A DNA stretch of 64,000 bases from Nocardia grenadensis NBRC 108939 (GCF_001613445.1 NZ_BDCJ01000028.1:78090-142089); one strand, 5' to 3'. Positions 34,854-44,320 are shown, counted from the first letter of the stretch. The notes: generated by a model from the sequence alone, not told the origin. Numbers and translations are program-made.

Positions 34854-35504
34854 GTGTCTTATCTGCTCCGCGTGCAACTTCCGGATCGTCCGGGAAGCCT
34901 CGGGTCGCTAGCCGTAGCACTGGGCACGGTCGGCGCCGATATCCTTTCCCTGGACGTGGTGGAGCGTGGTGCCGGCTACGCGGTCGACGATCTCGTCGTC
35001 GAGATCGCCCCCAACGCCCTGCCCGACACACTCATCACCGCCGCGGAATCGCTCGGCGATGTGCGCGTCGATTCCATCCGCCCCTACTCCGGTGTGCTCG
35101 ACACCCACCGTGAGCTCGAATTGATCGACAATGTGGCCAACGCCCGCGACGATCGGCTCCAGGTGCTGGTCGACGGGGTTCCGCGGGTGCTGCGGGTCGG
35201 CTGGAGCACCGTCCTGGATATGGGGACGCACGGCGCCTACCGCGTGGTGGGCAGTCAGAGCGCGCCGCAGACCCAGGCTGCCTCGGTGCCGTGGATGCCG
35301 CTGCAGAAACCCACCGCGCTCGACGGCAACGCCGACTGGGTCCCCGAGATCTGGCGCGATATGGACACCAAACTGGCCGCCGCGCCGCTCGGCCCCTCCA
35401 GCAAGGCGCTCCTCCTCGGCCGTCCCGGCGGCCCGGATTTCCGCCCCTCGGAGATCGCGCGGCTCGGCTACCTCGCCGGAATCGTCGCCACCGTCCTGGG
35501 CTGA
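34854..35504 (+). CDS. ACT-domain amino-acid-binding protein
   Basis: A 216-residue protein with an N-terminal ACT domain (YLLRVQLPDRPGSLGSLAVAL, in two parts YLLRVQLPDRPG and SLGSLAVAL, then GADILSLDVVE). A second half of about 130 residues has no known domain. It corresponds in position and sequence type to mycobacterial Rv3013, which is also divergent from gatC. The GTG start is preceded by AAGGAAAGGG. ACT domains bind amino acids, so a sensory or regulatory role is likely. The 290-base gap to gatC holds the two promoters. Confidence 0.85.
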   Translation: MSYLLRVQLPDRPGSLGSLAVALGTVGADILSLDVVERGAGYAVDDLVVEIAPNALPDTLITAAESLGDVRVDSIRPYSGVLDTHRELELIDNVANARDDRLQVLVDGVPRVLRVGWSTVLDMGTHGAYRVVGSQSAPQTQAASVPWMPLQKPTALDGNADWVPEIWRDMDTKLAAAPLGPSSKALLLGRPGGPDFRPSEIARLGYLAGIVATVLG

Positions 35505-35520
35505 GTCCCGCGGCGGAGAG

Positions 35521-35856
35521 CTACCCGCCGGTGCCCGGCTCGACGATGCGCCACCGATCCGGCCTACCCGGCGGATAGGCGACGGTGAGCGTGTCCCCGA
35601 CCGACGGCCAATAGGCGGCGTCCCACACCATGCGCCCGTAGACCACCTTTCCCGGCTCGGACGGTCCGGACAGGTTCCCGGTGACGGTGACGAACTGCTC
35701 ACCCATCGCCTCGGGGCGCGGACTCACCCCCGTCAGATACAACGAACCGATCTCCGCGTCCGCGGGCATACGCCCGCCCCTCCGCCCACGGAACACCAGC
35801 ACGAGCATTCCCACCAGTGCGGCCACCATGATCGCCAGCATCGCCAGTTCGAACAC
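35521..35856 (-). CDS. small membrane protein, hypothetical
   Basis: A 111-residue protein with one N-terminal membrane helix (MFELAMLAIMVAALVGMLVLVF) followed by Arg/Gly residues and a soluble beta-rich domain containing GEQFVTVTGNLSGP and GDTLTVAYPP. It converges on the ACT-domain gene with only 16 bases between the stops. I do not recognise a characterised family. Topology suggests a membrane-anchored cytoplasmic domain. Confidence 0.7.
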   Translation of the reverse strand: MFELAMLAIMVAALVGMLVLVFRGRRGGRMPADAEIGSLYLTGVSPRPEAMGEQFVTVTGNLSGPSEPGKVVYGRMVWDAAYWPSVGDTLTVAYPPGRPDRWRIVEPGTGG

Positions 35857-36239
35857 CCCACCATGCTAGGCCCCGGGGCGTCGTGGCGGCCGGCGACGCC
35901 CGAGGCGACGCGATTCGGTGGCGTACGCCACTCTCAGGGGGAGGTCGCCGCGCCGGCGCCCGGGCATGCGGGCCCGGATACCCTCCCACCCGGACGACAA
36001 CGACCTGGACCCGCGGCCGATGGAATCCGGTCGGCCGGCCGCGCACCCGGACAGGCCGCACCGCGGCCGGGCTCCTACCTCCCGCACCGGTGAACTTGTG
36101 CATGGGAATACCGCTGCGGCGGCGAAAATCCGGCCGCCCGGCCCGCCGGCCATCACTTCTGCGAGACGGACGGCACCGCGCATGAGTTGTGCGGTACGGG
36201 GTATCTCAGATCCACCGGACATGAAAGGAAGCGATCGTC
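35857..36239. other. 383-base stretch without a recognised gene
   Basis: Very GC-rich. Open frames exist on both strands but none has a family signature or a convincing ribosome site. The last 40 bases supply GGAAG for the gene starting at 36240. Confidence 0.5.
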
Positions 36240-36473
36240 ATGCCGGAATCAACGATTCGAGCAGGTGCAATGGGTAGCCGAGTAGCAAGCCTCGTAGTAC
36301 TGGTCTGGTTCGTGGCGGGGATCGTCGCCGCGTGGCAACGGGGCTATTTCAATGATCCACCGGAGCAGTGCTCCCACTTCGCGACGCTGGCGGTGACCGT
36401 GGTGGCCGGTCCACTCAATTACGTCGGCCTCAACCCGAAGATGGGCTGCAACCTGCCGGAACCCAGCCAGTAG
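36240..36473 (+). CDS. small single-pass membrane protein, hypothetical
   Basis: A 77-residue protein with one membrane helix (VASLVVLVWFVAGIVAAWQ), then RGYFNDPPEQCSHFATLAVTVVAGPLNYVGLNPK (parts RGYFND, CSHFATLAVTVVAGPLNYVG) and a final CNLPEPSQ. This layout, a helix followed by AWQRGYF and VVAGPLNY, is common in small actinobacterial membrane proteins of unknown role. GGAAGCG stands before the ATG. A terminator hairpin follows. Confidence 0.75.
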   Translation: MPESTIRAGAMGSRVASLVVLVWFVAGIVAAWQRGYFNDPPEQCSHFATLAVTVVAGPLNYVGLNPKMGCNLPEPSQ

Positions 36474-36481
36474 AACCGGAT

Positions 36482-36508
36482 CCCGGTCGTCGCCCGGCGG
36501 CGACCGGG
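36482..36508. terminator. bidirectional hairpin terminator
   Basis: CCCGGTCG (36482-36489) pairs with CGACCGGG (36501-36508), with further GC pairing inside, followed by TTTC. It lies between two convergent stops. Confidence 0.7.
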
Positions 36509-36510
36509 TT

Positions 36511-37758
36511 TCAGGACACCGCGAGAGTACTGGCACCGCCCGCGGAACGCCGGACGGACCAGACACTGGTGCGGGTCCGCGCGGAACGGCCGTTGCCCCG
36601 GTCCACCAGTGCCCGATCGCCGGTGGTGTACACCAGTTGCGCACCGCGCGTATTGGTTTCCGGGCTCTGGAACAGCTGCACGAGCCGGTCGGTCTCCTCC
36701 ACCGTCAGCCGCGCGCCGATATCGTCGACCACGAGCACTTTCCCCGCGTCGAGAGAGTCGAGCAGTATCGGTAGCAGCCGCAGCAGTGCCCGGGTCGCCG
36801 AGGATTCCTCGGCCAGCGTGAAAACCGGCTCCACATCGGTGTGGACGAGCCGCAGTCCGACACCGTGCCGCCCGACCATCCGGGTGTAGAGCGCATCGCG
36901 CGCATTACGCATATTGGTGAGTTCACGGGCCAGCCGAGTGGCGTTCAGACCGCTGTCCTGTTCCAGCTGCGCGGCATACGCCGCCGAACCTGCCGCACGA
37001 TCGGTCTGTTCTCCGAGGACGGCGATATCGGCATCGAGGTCGCGCAGGTAGTCGGCGTAGCCGGGATCGTTCTGGGCGATCAGCAGATCGGTGATGCCGA
37101 GGTCCGCGGATTGCAGCAGGGTCAGCAGCCGGGCGGCGTGCTCGGTGGATCGCGACAGATGCGAACCCAGCCGCAGTTCGATCGAGTCGATATCCGCGGC
37201 ACCGGCCACCACCTCGAGCATGGTCTCGAACCACCGGTAGGCCGGGACCAGCGCCTCGGCGTACATCTGCCCCGCCAGGCTCAACAGCAGGGCGTTCGGG
37301 CGTACCAGCGGCACCAGCGCGGTGATCCCGAATCGCGCCGGCTCGAACATCGGCCCAACCCGGATCGCCTCACCCTCGCGCTCGAAGACGATCCGTTTGC
37401 GGGACCGCGGATGACTGTAGAGCCATTCGGCGGCGACCTCGGCGGCATCCAACCGGAAACCGTAGGTGTAGGGCACGCCCTCGGCCACGAAAACGGCCTC
37501 GAAGTCGCTCGGCTGCCCGGGCAGCGCGAGATGCGGCGCCCGGACCGGGCCCGCGTAGGGATCCCAGCCGCTCACCGAGTGCAGCACCGCGTCACGCATA
37601 TGCCCCAGGGCGTCGACCAGATTGGATTTACCGGCGGCCGGGCCGCCGTGGACCGCGGTCACCGGCACCGCGACCGGCGCGGTCGCGCCGCGGGTCAACC
37701 GCAATTCCTGTAGATCGGCCAGCGATTTGTGGTTGGACACCCGAAAACTGCGCAACAT
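36511..37758 (-). CDS. AAA-family ATPase (AAA_15/AAA_21 type)
   Basis: A 415-residue ATPase. It opens MLRSFRVSNHKSLADLQEL and has the Walker A GGPAAGKSNLVDAL near residue 40 and a Walker B-like VLVVDDIGARL near the C terminus, followed by QLVYTTGD. The middle is helical. Such stand-alone ATPases resemble RecF/SMC-type and abortive-infection ATPases, often paired with a nuclease, but no nuclease gene adjoins here. It lies upstream of ligA's 3' end on the same strand, 73 bases away. Role unknown. Confidence 0.8.
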   Translation of the reverse strand: MLRSFRVSNHKSLADLQELRLTRGATAPVAVPVTAVHGGPAAGKSNLVDALGHMRDAVLHSVSGWDPYAGPVRAPHLALPGQPSDFEAVFVAEGVPYTYGFRLDAAEVAAEWLYSHPRSRKRIVFEREGEAIRVGPMFEPARFGITALVPLVRPNALLLSLAGQMYAEALVPAYRWFETMLEVVAGAADIDSIELRLGSHLSRSTEHAARLLTLLQSADLGITDLLIAQNDPGYADYLRDLDADIAVLGEQTDRAAGSAAYAAQLEQDSGLNATRLARELTNMRNARDALYTRMVGRHGVGLRLVHTDVEPVFTLAEESSATRALLRLLPILLDSLDAGKVLVVDDIGARLTVEETDRLVQLFQSPETNTRGAQLVYTTGDRALVDRGNGRSARTRTSVWSVRRSAGGASTLAVS

Positions 37759-37831
37759 CCCGCCATCCTGCCGTGTCCGGACCCGGTCCCGCAGGATCGG
37801 TACCCGGTCGTGTCCTCCGACCGCGCCGCCG

Positions 37832-39976
37832 CTACTCCGCCGATTCGGCCTCCGCCACCGGTCCGGCCGCGACCGCGTCCGGACCGGATTCGAGCAGGAG
37901 GCGGAACCCGTCCTCGTCCAGGATCGGCACCCCGAGTTCCTCGGCCTTGGCAGCCTTGGACCCGGGCGATTCCCCGACGACGACGAAGGCCGTCTTCTTC
38001 GATACCGACCCCGCGGCCTTACCCCCGCGCAACAGGATCGCCTCCTTGGCGCCGTCGCGGGAGAAGCCCTCCAGCGAACCGGTCACCACAATGGACAGGC
38101 CATCGAGGGTGCGCGGAATGGATTCGTCGCGTTCGTCCTCCATCCGCACCCCGGCGGCCCGCCATTTCTCCACGATGGCGCGATGCCAGTCGACCGCGAA
38201 CCATTCCGCGACGGCGGTCGCGATGGTCGGCCCGACGCCCTCGGCAGCCGCCAGCTGCTCCAGCGACGCCTGCTCGATCCGTTCCAGACTGCCGAATTCG
38301 GCCGCGAGCGCCCGCGCGGCGGTCGGCCCGACATGCCGGATGGACAGCGCGACCAGGACCCGCCACAGCGGGCGGTCCTTGGCCGCGGCCAGATTGCTCA
38401 GCAACCGGTTGCCGTTCGCCGAGAGGCTGCCGTTCTTGTTGACGAACAGCGCGACATTTCGCAGCCGGTCGGCGTCGAGATCGAACAGATCGCCCTCGTC
38501 GGTGATCGCGCCGGAGTTCAGCAGCGCGATCGCCGCCTCGTAACCCAGTGCCTCGATATCGAAGGCGCCGCGACCGGCCATATGGAACACCCGCTCCCGC
38601 AGCTGGGCGGGACAGCTCCGCTGGTTGGGGCAGCGGATATCGGCGTCGCCCTCTTTCTCGTAGGCGAGTTCGGTCCCGCATTCGGGGCAGTGGGTGGGCA
38701 TCACGAAGGCCCGCTCGTCGCCGGTGCGGGCGTCGACCACCGGACCCAGCACCTCCGGGATGACGTCCCCGGCCTTCCGGATGGTCACCGTATCCCCGAT
38801 CAGCACCCCCTTACGCACGACCTCGGCCGCATTGTGCAGGGTCGCCATGGAGACGGTGGAGCCGGCGATCACCACGGGTTCCATCATCGCGAACGGGGTG
38901 ACCCGGCCGGTCCGGCCGACGTTCACCGCGATATTGCGCAGGGTGGTGGTGGCCTCCTCGGGCGGGTACTTGTAGGCGATCGCCCAGCGCGGAGCCCGCG
39001 AGGTGGAACCCAGTCGCCGCTGCAAGGACCGTTCGTCGACCTTCACCACCACGCCGTCGATCTCGTGCTCGATATCGTGGCGGTGCTCGGCCCAGTAGGA
39101 GATCCGTTCGAGAACGGCGTCCACACCGTGCACCAGCGTGGTGTGCGCGGAGACCGGCAGACCCCAGGCCGCCAGCGCACGGTAGGCCTCGTGCAGCGAC
39201 CGCGGCGTGAACCCTTCGGTGCGCCCGAGACCGTGACAGATCATCCGCAGTCGCCGCCGCGCGGTGACCGAGGGGTCCTTCTGCCGCAGCGAACCGGCCG
39301 CGGTGTTGCGGGGGTTGGCGTACGGTGGTTTGCCCTCGGCCACGATCGCCGCATTGAGCGTTTCAAAATCCTCCAGCCGGAAGTACACCTCACCGCGCAC
39401 TTCCAGCAGGTCCGGAATCGGAAACTCGGTATCGGCGTTCAGTTCGCGCGGGATGTCCTCGATGGTGCGGGCATTGAGGGTGACGTCCTCGCCCGTACGC
39501 CCGTCGCCCCGGGTGGCACCGCGCTCCAGTTTCCCGTTGCGGTACACCAGGTTCAACGCCACCCCGTCGATCTTGACCTCACACAAATAGTGCAGGTCCG
39601 GGCCGGTCTCCTCCTCGACTCGGGCCGCCCAGGCCCGCATATCCGCCGCGGAGAACACATTGTCCAGCGACAGCATCCGCTCGAGATGGTCCACCGGGGT
39701 GAAATCGGTGGCGAAACCACCGCCCACCAGCTGCGTCGGCGAATCGGGTGTGCGCAGGTCGGGATGGCGTTCCTCCAGCGCCAGCAGCTGCTGGAACAGC
39801 TTGTCGAATTCGCCGTCGGAGATGATCGGCGCGTCCCGCACGTAGTAGCGGAACTGATGCTCACGCACCGTATCGGCGAGCTCCTGCCAGCGCACTCGCG
39901 CTTCGCCGGCGGCCGGGGCGGGAGCGGCTGCTCCGCGGACATCGTCCTGTTCGATGGGTCCAACGGTGTCACTCAC
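37832..39976 (-). CDS. ligA: NAD-dependent DNA ligase
   Basis: A 714-residue replicative DNA ligase. The N-terminal Ia domain has REHQFRYYVRDAPIISD. The adenylation lysine lies in CEVKIDGVALN near residue 135. The OB fold, a four-Cys zinc finger (CPECG...CPNQRSCPAQL), helix-hairpin-helix repeats and a C-terminal BRCT domain (LSIVVTGSLEGFSRDGAKEA, 20 residues) are all present. Two GTG starts are possible, 39976 and 40006, and neither has a strong ribosome site; the shorter was chosen. Its position between the gat genes and mnmA matches mycobacteria. Nothing gene-like was seen in 40007-40265. Confidence 0.95.
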   Translation of the reverse strand: MSDTVGPIEQDDVRGAAAPAPAAGEARVRWQELADTVREHQFRYYVRDAPIISDGEFDKLFQQLLALEERHPDLRTPDSPTQLVGGGFATDFTPVDHLERMLSLDNVFSAADMRAWAARVEEETGPDLHYLCEVKIDGVALNLVYRNGKLERGATRGDGRTGEDVTLNARTIEDIPRELNADTEFPIPDLLEVRGEVYFRLEDFETLNAAIVAEGKPPYANPRNTAAGSLRQKDPSVTARRRLRMICHGLGRTEGFTPRSLHEAYRALAAWGLPVSAHTTLVHGVDAVLERISYWAEHRHDIEHEIDGVVVKVDERSLQRRLGSTSRAPRWAIAYKYPPEEATTTLRNIAVNVGRTGRVTPFAMMEPVVIAGSTVSMATLHNAAEVVRKGVLIGDTVTIRKAGDVIPEVLGPVVDARTGDERAFVMPTHCPECGTELAYEKEGDADIRCPNQRSCPAQLRERVFHMAGRGAFDIEALGYEAAIALLNSGAITDEGDLFDLDADRLRNVALFVNKNGSLSANGNRLLSNLAAAKDRPLWRVLVALSIRHVGPTAARALAAEFGSLERIEQASLEQLAAAEGVGPTIATAVAEWFAVDWHRAIVEKWRAAGVRMEDERDESIPRTLDGLSIVVTGSLEGFSRDGAKEAILLRGGKAAGSVSKKTAFVVVGESPGSKAAKAEELGVPILDEDGFRLLLESGPDAVAAGPVAEAESAE

Positions 39977-40265
39977 ATCTCGCAGGGTAGTCCGGCCCGC
40001 CGACACTGCCGAGCACCGTTACCGCACGTCGGCCGGCATTCCCGGCACACCGAGGCCCTTACGACCGGCACGCCTGTGACAGCGGATAGCGGCCGCCGGG
40101 CAGTGCCGCGCTTCGCGACCCCCCGCCCCGGTGTCCCGGCGCGGTGTCCTCGCTCGATTCACCCCGGCCCAGCCGGTCCGGGTGACGAGATACCTGCTAC
40201 CGGGGTCGGCAGCGGCCGCGAACAGGGCCGTCGGAACCACTCGAGTGCCTCGAGCCCCACCGGCG

Positions 40266-41300
40266 TCACCCGGCGACGAGGGACTCCGGGTCCTGCGCAA
40301 AGGCCTTCGCGGTATCGACCGCCAGGCGCAGCGCGTCCCGGGCCCAGCTCAGCGGCGCCGCCGCCAGACCGCAGGCCGGACTCACCGTCACCCGACGAGC
40401 CAGATCGGCGCGCGGGAAACCGAGCCGATCGACCAGCCGGGCGCCCGGTTCGGCGATCTCACGCCAGGCCGGCGTGGTCGCGGGGCGTGAGGTGGGCACG
40501 AGCCCGAGAACCAGCTGTTTGCCCCCGTCCAGCGCCTCACCCAGCGCGTCCAGACCGGCGGTGCCCGATACCGCGGCCAGATCGAACCCCAGCGCGGCCG
40601 CGGAGGTCTGCCGCAGGAAGGCCAGGGGCGGCGGAGTCGCGCAACTGTGCACCATCGTGGGCACCCCCTGGGACGCCAGCACTGTTTCCAGGATCGCCAG
40701 CGCTTCCGGTTCCGGTACGGCCGCGACCGTGTTCAGCACACTCGCCCCGCGCAGCGAACCGGCCAGGACGGCGCCCAGCGAAGGTTCGTCCAGTTGGAGC
40801 ACCACCTCGGCTTCGAGCCGTGACCCGACCTCGGCGATATGTGCGGCCAGACCCTCGGCCAGCGATTCGGCCAGATCCCGTACCGCGCCCCGGTCGGTCA
40901 GCACCCGGTGTCCACCGGCCAGCTCCACCTCCGCGGCGAGCGTCAGCGGCCCGGCGGCCTGTACCTTCACCGGGCGGCCGGAACCGCGCAGCCCGGCGTT
41001 CTCCCATGCCTCCTGGAGTGCGTCCAGATCGGTACGCAGCAGATCGCTCGCCCGCCGGGATACCGCACCCGGCCGGGCGGCCAGGCGATAGCCGCGCGGA
41101 GTGGTGTCGAACCGCATATCCACGAGCAGCGCCGAAGCCCGCCCGACCATATCGGCGCCCACGCCGCGGGCGGGCAGTTCCACCAGATGCGGCAGGCCGG
41201 TCAGCTCACCGACGATCACCGTCGCGGCTTCCCGGGGATCGGTGCCCGGCCACGAGCCCACCCCCGTCGCGATCCCGGCCGGGAGACCGGACGGGTTCAT
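40266..41300 (-). CDS. MetE-C-domain family protein (Rv3015c-like)
   Basis: A 344-residue protein of the cobalamin-independent methionine synthase catalytic-domain family, comparable in size and place to mycobacterial Rv3015c. It has TGVGSWPGTDPREA at the N terminus, VQAAGPLTLA, LQLDEPSL and likely zinc ligands in VHSCATPP and SPACGL. It lacks the MetE N-terminal domain. Whether it methylates homocysteine or another thiol acceptor is unknown. The ATG overlaps the mnmA stop as ATGA, so it is coupled to mnmA. Confidence 0.85.
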   Translation of the reverse strand: MNPSGLPAGIATGVGSWPGTDPREAATVIVGELTGLPHLVELPARGVGADMVGRASALLVDMRFDTTPRGYRLAARPGAVSRRASDLLRTDLDALQEAWENAGLRGSGRPVKVQAAGPLTLAAEVELAGGHRVLTDRGAVRDLAESLAEGLAAHIAEVGSRLEAEVVLQLDEPSLGAVLAGSLRGASVLNTVAAVPEPEALAILETVLASQGVPTMVHSCATPPPLAFLRQTSAAALGFDLAAVSGTAGLDALGEALDGGKQLVLGLVPTSRPATTPAWREIAEPGARLVDRLGFPRADLARRVTVSPACGLAAAPLSWARDALRLAVDTAKAFAQDPESLVAG

Positions 41301-42397
41301 CGAGGTGCGCCCGCCGGCGCGGTACGCGCGGTCGCGCTGATGGTGCCGCTGCCGAGCACCGCGTCGCCCGCGCTGTCGGGCCGGTACAGCACCACGGCCT
41401 GGCCCCGCGCGACCCCGCCGAGCGGTTCGTGCAGACGCACCGCGAGACCGTCGCCGACCGCCTCGGCCGTCGCGGGCGCGGTACCCCCGTGGGCGCGGAC
41501 CTGCACCACGCAGTCGAGCGGTTCGGTGGGCGCCGCGCCACCGGTCCAGACGGCCCGGTCGGCCTCGATGGACCACACCAGCAGATCGTCGGCCGAGCCG
41601 ACGCGCACGGTGCCCGACTCGGGGTCGATATCGGTGACGTAGCGCGGTTTGCCGTCCGGCCCCGGTCCGGGCAGACCCAGCCCCTTGCGCTGGCCGATGG
41701 TGAATCCGTGCACGCCCTCGTGCCGGCCCAGTTCCGCACCACCCGAGTCCACGATGGCGCCGGGGCGGATCCCGATCTTCGCGCCCAGGAACGCCCGGGT
41801 GTCCCCGGACGGGATGAAGCAGATGTCGTGGCTGTCCGGTTTGTCGGCGACCGCCAGACCTCGTTCGGCCGCCTCGGCCCGGATCTGCGGCTTGGGTGTA
41901 TCACCCACCGGGAACATGGCCCGTGACAGCTGCTCGGCGGTCAATACCGCGAGAACATAGGACTGGTCCTTGTCCGCGTCCACGGCCCGGCGCAGCACAC
42001 CGTCGGCGAGCCGGGCGTAATGGCCGGTGGCCACCGCGTCGAAGCCGAGCGCCGCGGCCCGATCGGCCAGCGCCGAGAACTTGATCTTCTCGTTGCAGCG
42101 CAGGCAGGGGTTGGGGGTCTCCCCCGCCGCGTAGGACTCGACGAAATCGTCGATCACGTCTTCTTTGAAACGGTCCGCGAAATCCCAGACGTAGAAGGGG
42201 ATGCCGAGTACATCGGCGGCCCGGCGGGCGTCGCCCGCGTCCTCTTTCGAACAGCAGCCGCGGGATCCGGTGCGCAGCGTGCCGGGCGCACTCGACAGCG
42301 CCAGATGCACTCCGACCACCTCGTGCCCGGCGTCGACGGCCCGTGCCGCCGCTACCGCGGAATCGACTCCACCACTCATCGCGGCGAGCACTCGCAT
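41297..42397 (-). CDS. mnmA: tRNA-specific 2-thiouridylase
   Basis: A 366-residue enzyme that puts sulfur on U34 of Lys, Glu and Gln tRNAs. It has the PP-loop AMSGGVDSAVAAA at the N terminus, the catalytic Cys in NPCLRCNEKIKF, the second catalytic Cys in SHDICFIPSGD, and the FTIGQRKGLG segment. The sulfur comes from the cysteine desulfurase encoded directly upstream (3 bases apart, same strand). The gene is coupled to the MetE-family gene downstream. Confidence 0.96.
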   Translation of the reverse strand: MRVLAAMSGGVDSAVAAARAVDAGHEVVGVHLALSSAPGTLRTGSRGCCSKEDAGDARRAADVLGIPFYVWDFADRFKEDVIDDFVESYAAGETPNPCLRCNEKIKFSALADRAAALGFDAVATGHYARLADGVLRRAVDADKDQSYVLAVLTAEQLSRAMFPVGDTPKPQIRAEAAERGLAVADKPDSHDICFIPSGDTRAFLGAKIGIRPGAIVDSGGAELGRHEGVHGFTIGQRKGLGLPGPGPDGKPRYVTDIDPESGTVRVGSADDLLVWSIEADRAVWTGGAAPTEPLDCVVQVRAHGGTAPATAEAVGDGLAVRLHEPLGGVARGQAVVLYRPDSAGDAVLGSGTISATARTAPAGAPR

Positions 42398-42400
42398 ACG

Positions 42401-43627
42401 CTACGCACCTCCTCTCGCACCGGCCAGGCCCGCGGCCCTGGCTCGTTCCACCACCTGCGGCAGTACTTCCAGTACTGCCTCTATATCGGACCGCTGCGAG
42501 GTGTGTCCAAGGGAAAACCGCAGCGACCCCCGCGCTTCGCGCGCCCCGACACCCATCGCGACCAGGACATGGCTGGGCGAGGCCACCCCGGCCGTGCACG
42601 CCGAACCGGTCGAACATTCGATCCCCGCCGCGTCCAGCAGCATCAGCAGCGAATCACCTTCGCAACCGGGGAAGGTGAAATGCGCGTTACCGGGCAGCCG
42701 CCGGTCGTCGTGGGGTCCATTGAGTATCGCGTCCGGGACGGCCTGCCGCACGCCGGCGATCAGGTCGTCGCGCAGACCGGACAGTTCCACGGACCGGGCC
42801 GGCAGCTCGGCCACGGTCTGCCGCAGGGCCGCGGCCAGCCCGGCCACCGCCGCGACATCCGAGGTCCCCGAGCGCAGGTCCCGTTCGTGGCCGCCGCCGT
42901 GTAGCAGCGGCGCACAACCCACCTGGCGGCCGAGCAGCAGTACGCCGACCCCGTGCGGCCCACCCAGTTTGTGCCCGGCGAAACTCGCGGCGGCGAGTCC
43001 GGCGGCGCCGAAATCGATGGGCAGTTGCGCCGCGGCCTGGACCGCGTCGCTGTGCATCGGCACTCCGGCGTCCCGCGCGATCTCGGCCAGCTCCCGGATT
43101 GGCTGGATCGCCCCGACCTCGTTGTTGGCCCACATCACGGTGACCAGCGCGACCTCGCCGGGATGCGCGGCCAGTTCGGCGCGCAGCGTCTCCGGGGACA
43201 CGATTCCCTCGGCGTCCACCGGCAGCCAGGTGACCCGGGCGCCCTCGTGCTTTTCCAGCCATTCCACGGCGTCGAGCACCGCGTGGTGCTCGACGGCGGC
43301 GGCCAGGATCCGGTTACATCGCGGGTCGGCGTCCCGCCGGGCCCAGTAGATCCCCTTCACCGCGAGGTTGTCACTCTCGGTGCCGCCGGAACAGAGGATG
43401 ACCTCGGAGGGCCGGGCACCGAGATCCGCGGCGATCGATTCGCGCGATTCCTCCAGCCGACGGCGGGCCGACCGGCCCGAGCCGTGCAGCGAGGACGCGT
43501 TTCCGACCTGCGCGAAGGCAGCGGACATCGCCTCGATCGCGGCAGGCAGCATCGGTGTGGTCGCCGCATGATCGAGGTAGACCGTCGTGGGCACACCGCT
43601 GACAGCACCCGGGAAAGCCGACTTCAT
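42401..43627 (-). CDS. cysteine desulfurase (IscS type)
   Basis: A 408-residue PLP enzyme that releases sulfur from cysteine. It begins with YLDHAATTPM, has HHAVLD for the cofactor, the PLP lysine in SFAGHKLGGPHG and the catalytic Cys in STGSACTAG. It sits upstream of mnmA, matching mycobacterial iscS-mnmA, and probably supplies sulfur for tRNA thiolation and Fe-S clusters. The ATG at 43627 was preferred to a TTG nine bases upstream. A TATAGG box lies about 18 bases before it on the same strand. Confidence 0.95.
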   Translation of the reverse strand: MKSAFPGAVSGVPTTVYLDHAATTPMLPAAIEAMSAAFAQVGNASSLHGSGRSARRRLEESRESIAADLGARPSEVILCSGGTESDNLAVKGIYWARRDADPRCNRILAAAVEHHAVLDAVEWLEKHEGARVTWLPVDAEGIVSPETLRAELAAHPGEVALVTVMWANNEVGAIQPIRELAEIARDAGVPMHSDAVQAAAQLPIDFGAAGLAAASFAGHKLGGPHGVGVLLLGRQVGCAPLLHGGGHERDLRSGTSDVAAVAGLAAALRQTVAELPARSVELSGLRDDLIAGVRQAVPDAILNGPHDDRRLPGNAHFTFPGCEGDSLLMLLDAAGIECSTGSACTAGVASPSHVLVAMGVGAREARGSLRFSLGHTSQRSDIEAVLEVLPQVVERARAAGLAGARGGA

Positions 43628-43683
43628 GACCGACAAAGCCTATACCACCGTTGACCTGGGCATCTTCGGGGTCTCCCCCCTCC

Positions 43684-43703
43684 TTCTACAAAATTTCTAC
43701 AAA
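43684..43703. repeat. paired TTCTACAAA direct repeats upstream of the cysteine desulfurase gene
   Basis: TTCTACAAA at 43684-43692 recurs at 43695-43703, 11 bases (about one helical turn) apart, in an AT-rich patch 57 bases before the cysteine desulfurase start. Spacing suits a dimeric regulator bound on one DNA face. Confidence 0.5.
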
Positions 43704-43870
43704 TTGCTCACGATTCATAACAGTGCAGGCACCATCGACATTCCTGGATTTGCATACCTCAATGGCAGACACGGCACCGGCATCCTGTGGCCTGGAATGC
43801 CACAGACTGGGCCTCCGGGACAGAGGGGCCCAACCCCAGAGTGGCACGGCTGGAGCCGACTGACCGAGTG

Positions 43871-43909
43871 AGTTCTCCATTCCCTTCTGGTAGAAGGAAA
43901 TGGAGAACT
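43871..43909. repeat. 39-base near-perfect hairpin
   Basis: AGTTCTCCATT (43871-43881) pairs with 43899-43909. After a one-base mismatch, CCTTCT pairs with AGAAGG around a GGT loop, 17 pairs in all. No T-run follows on either strand, so it is not a classic terminator. It stands alone far from both neighbouring stops. Confidence 0.75.
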
Positions 43910-44320
43910 GTCACTCCGCGCGGCACGCCACGCGGTATACCGGGGGATCCGCAGGGCGGCCGGGCTTCATGTGTCCGGTGCCCCACGGGGCATCCTGGCA
44001 CTGTTCTGATACCACCCTGTATTGGACCGGCTGAACAGGCCAAGGAGTGACTGAGCCTGGCGTAGGCGCCAGAGACCCAGGCGGGCAACCGCCGCTGGTA
44101 GTTCCCATAGTCGTCCGAGGTCGATACACAGAGTCGTCTCCTCGAGGGAGGTTCGCCAACAAGTCACGTGTCTGTGGACAGGATCGGCGGGTCGATCAAG
44201 GCAGCCCCGGTGATCTCGCCACAACCGCCCACTTCGTCGCGAGACCTGCGCTACTCACTAGTCTCACACCAGGCGATGTGCGTGGTCGGCATGTCCACAA
44301 GGTATGCGGCGAGGTGCAGG

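Larger units (their letters stand above)
43628..44320. other. hairpin-rich, lower-GC intergenic region without a recognised gene
   Basis: About 690 bases with no convincing coding frame. The stretch holds two 9-bp direct repeats (43684-43703) and several hairpins: 43785-43805 (CTGTGGC/GCCACAG), about 43808-43830, 43871-43909, and a CTGGCG/CGCCAG stem near 44056-44071. Base composition differs from the flanks. A decayed mobile segment or a structured RNA are both possible; I cannot choose. Confidence 0.55.

Noticed and set aside
37622..41926. A 4.3-kb open frame on the plus strand antisense to the AAA ATPase, ligA, the MetE-family gene and mnmA.
   Set aside because: Its translation is Arg/Pro/Gly-rich without any family motif, while the minus strand holds complete conserved genes. 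Long antisense frames are expected at this GC content.
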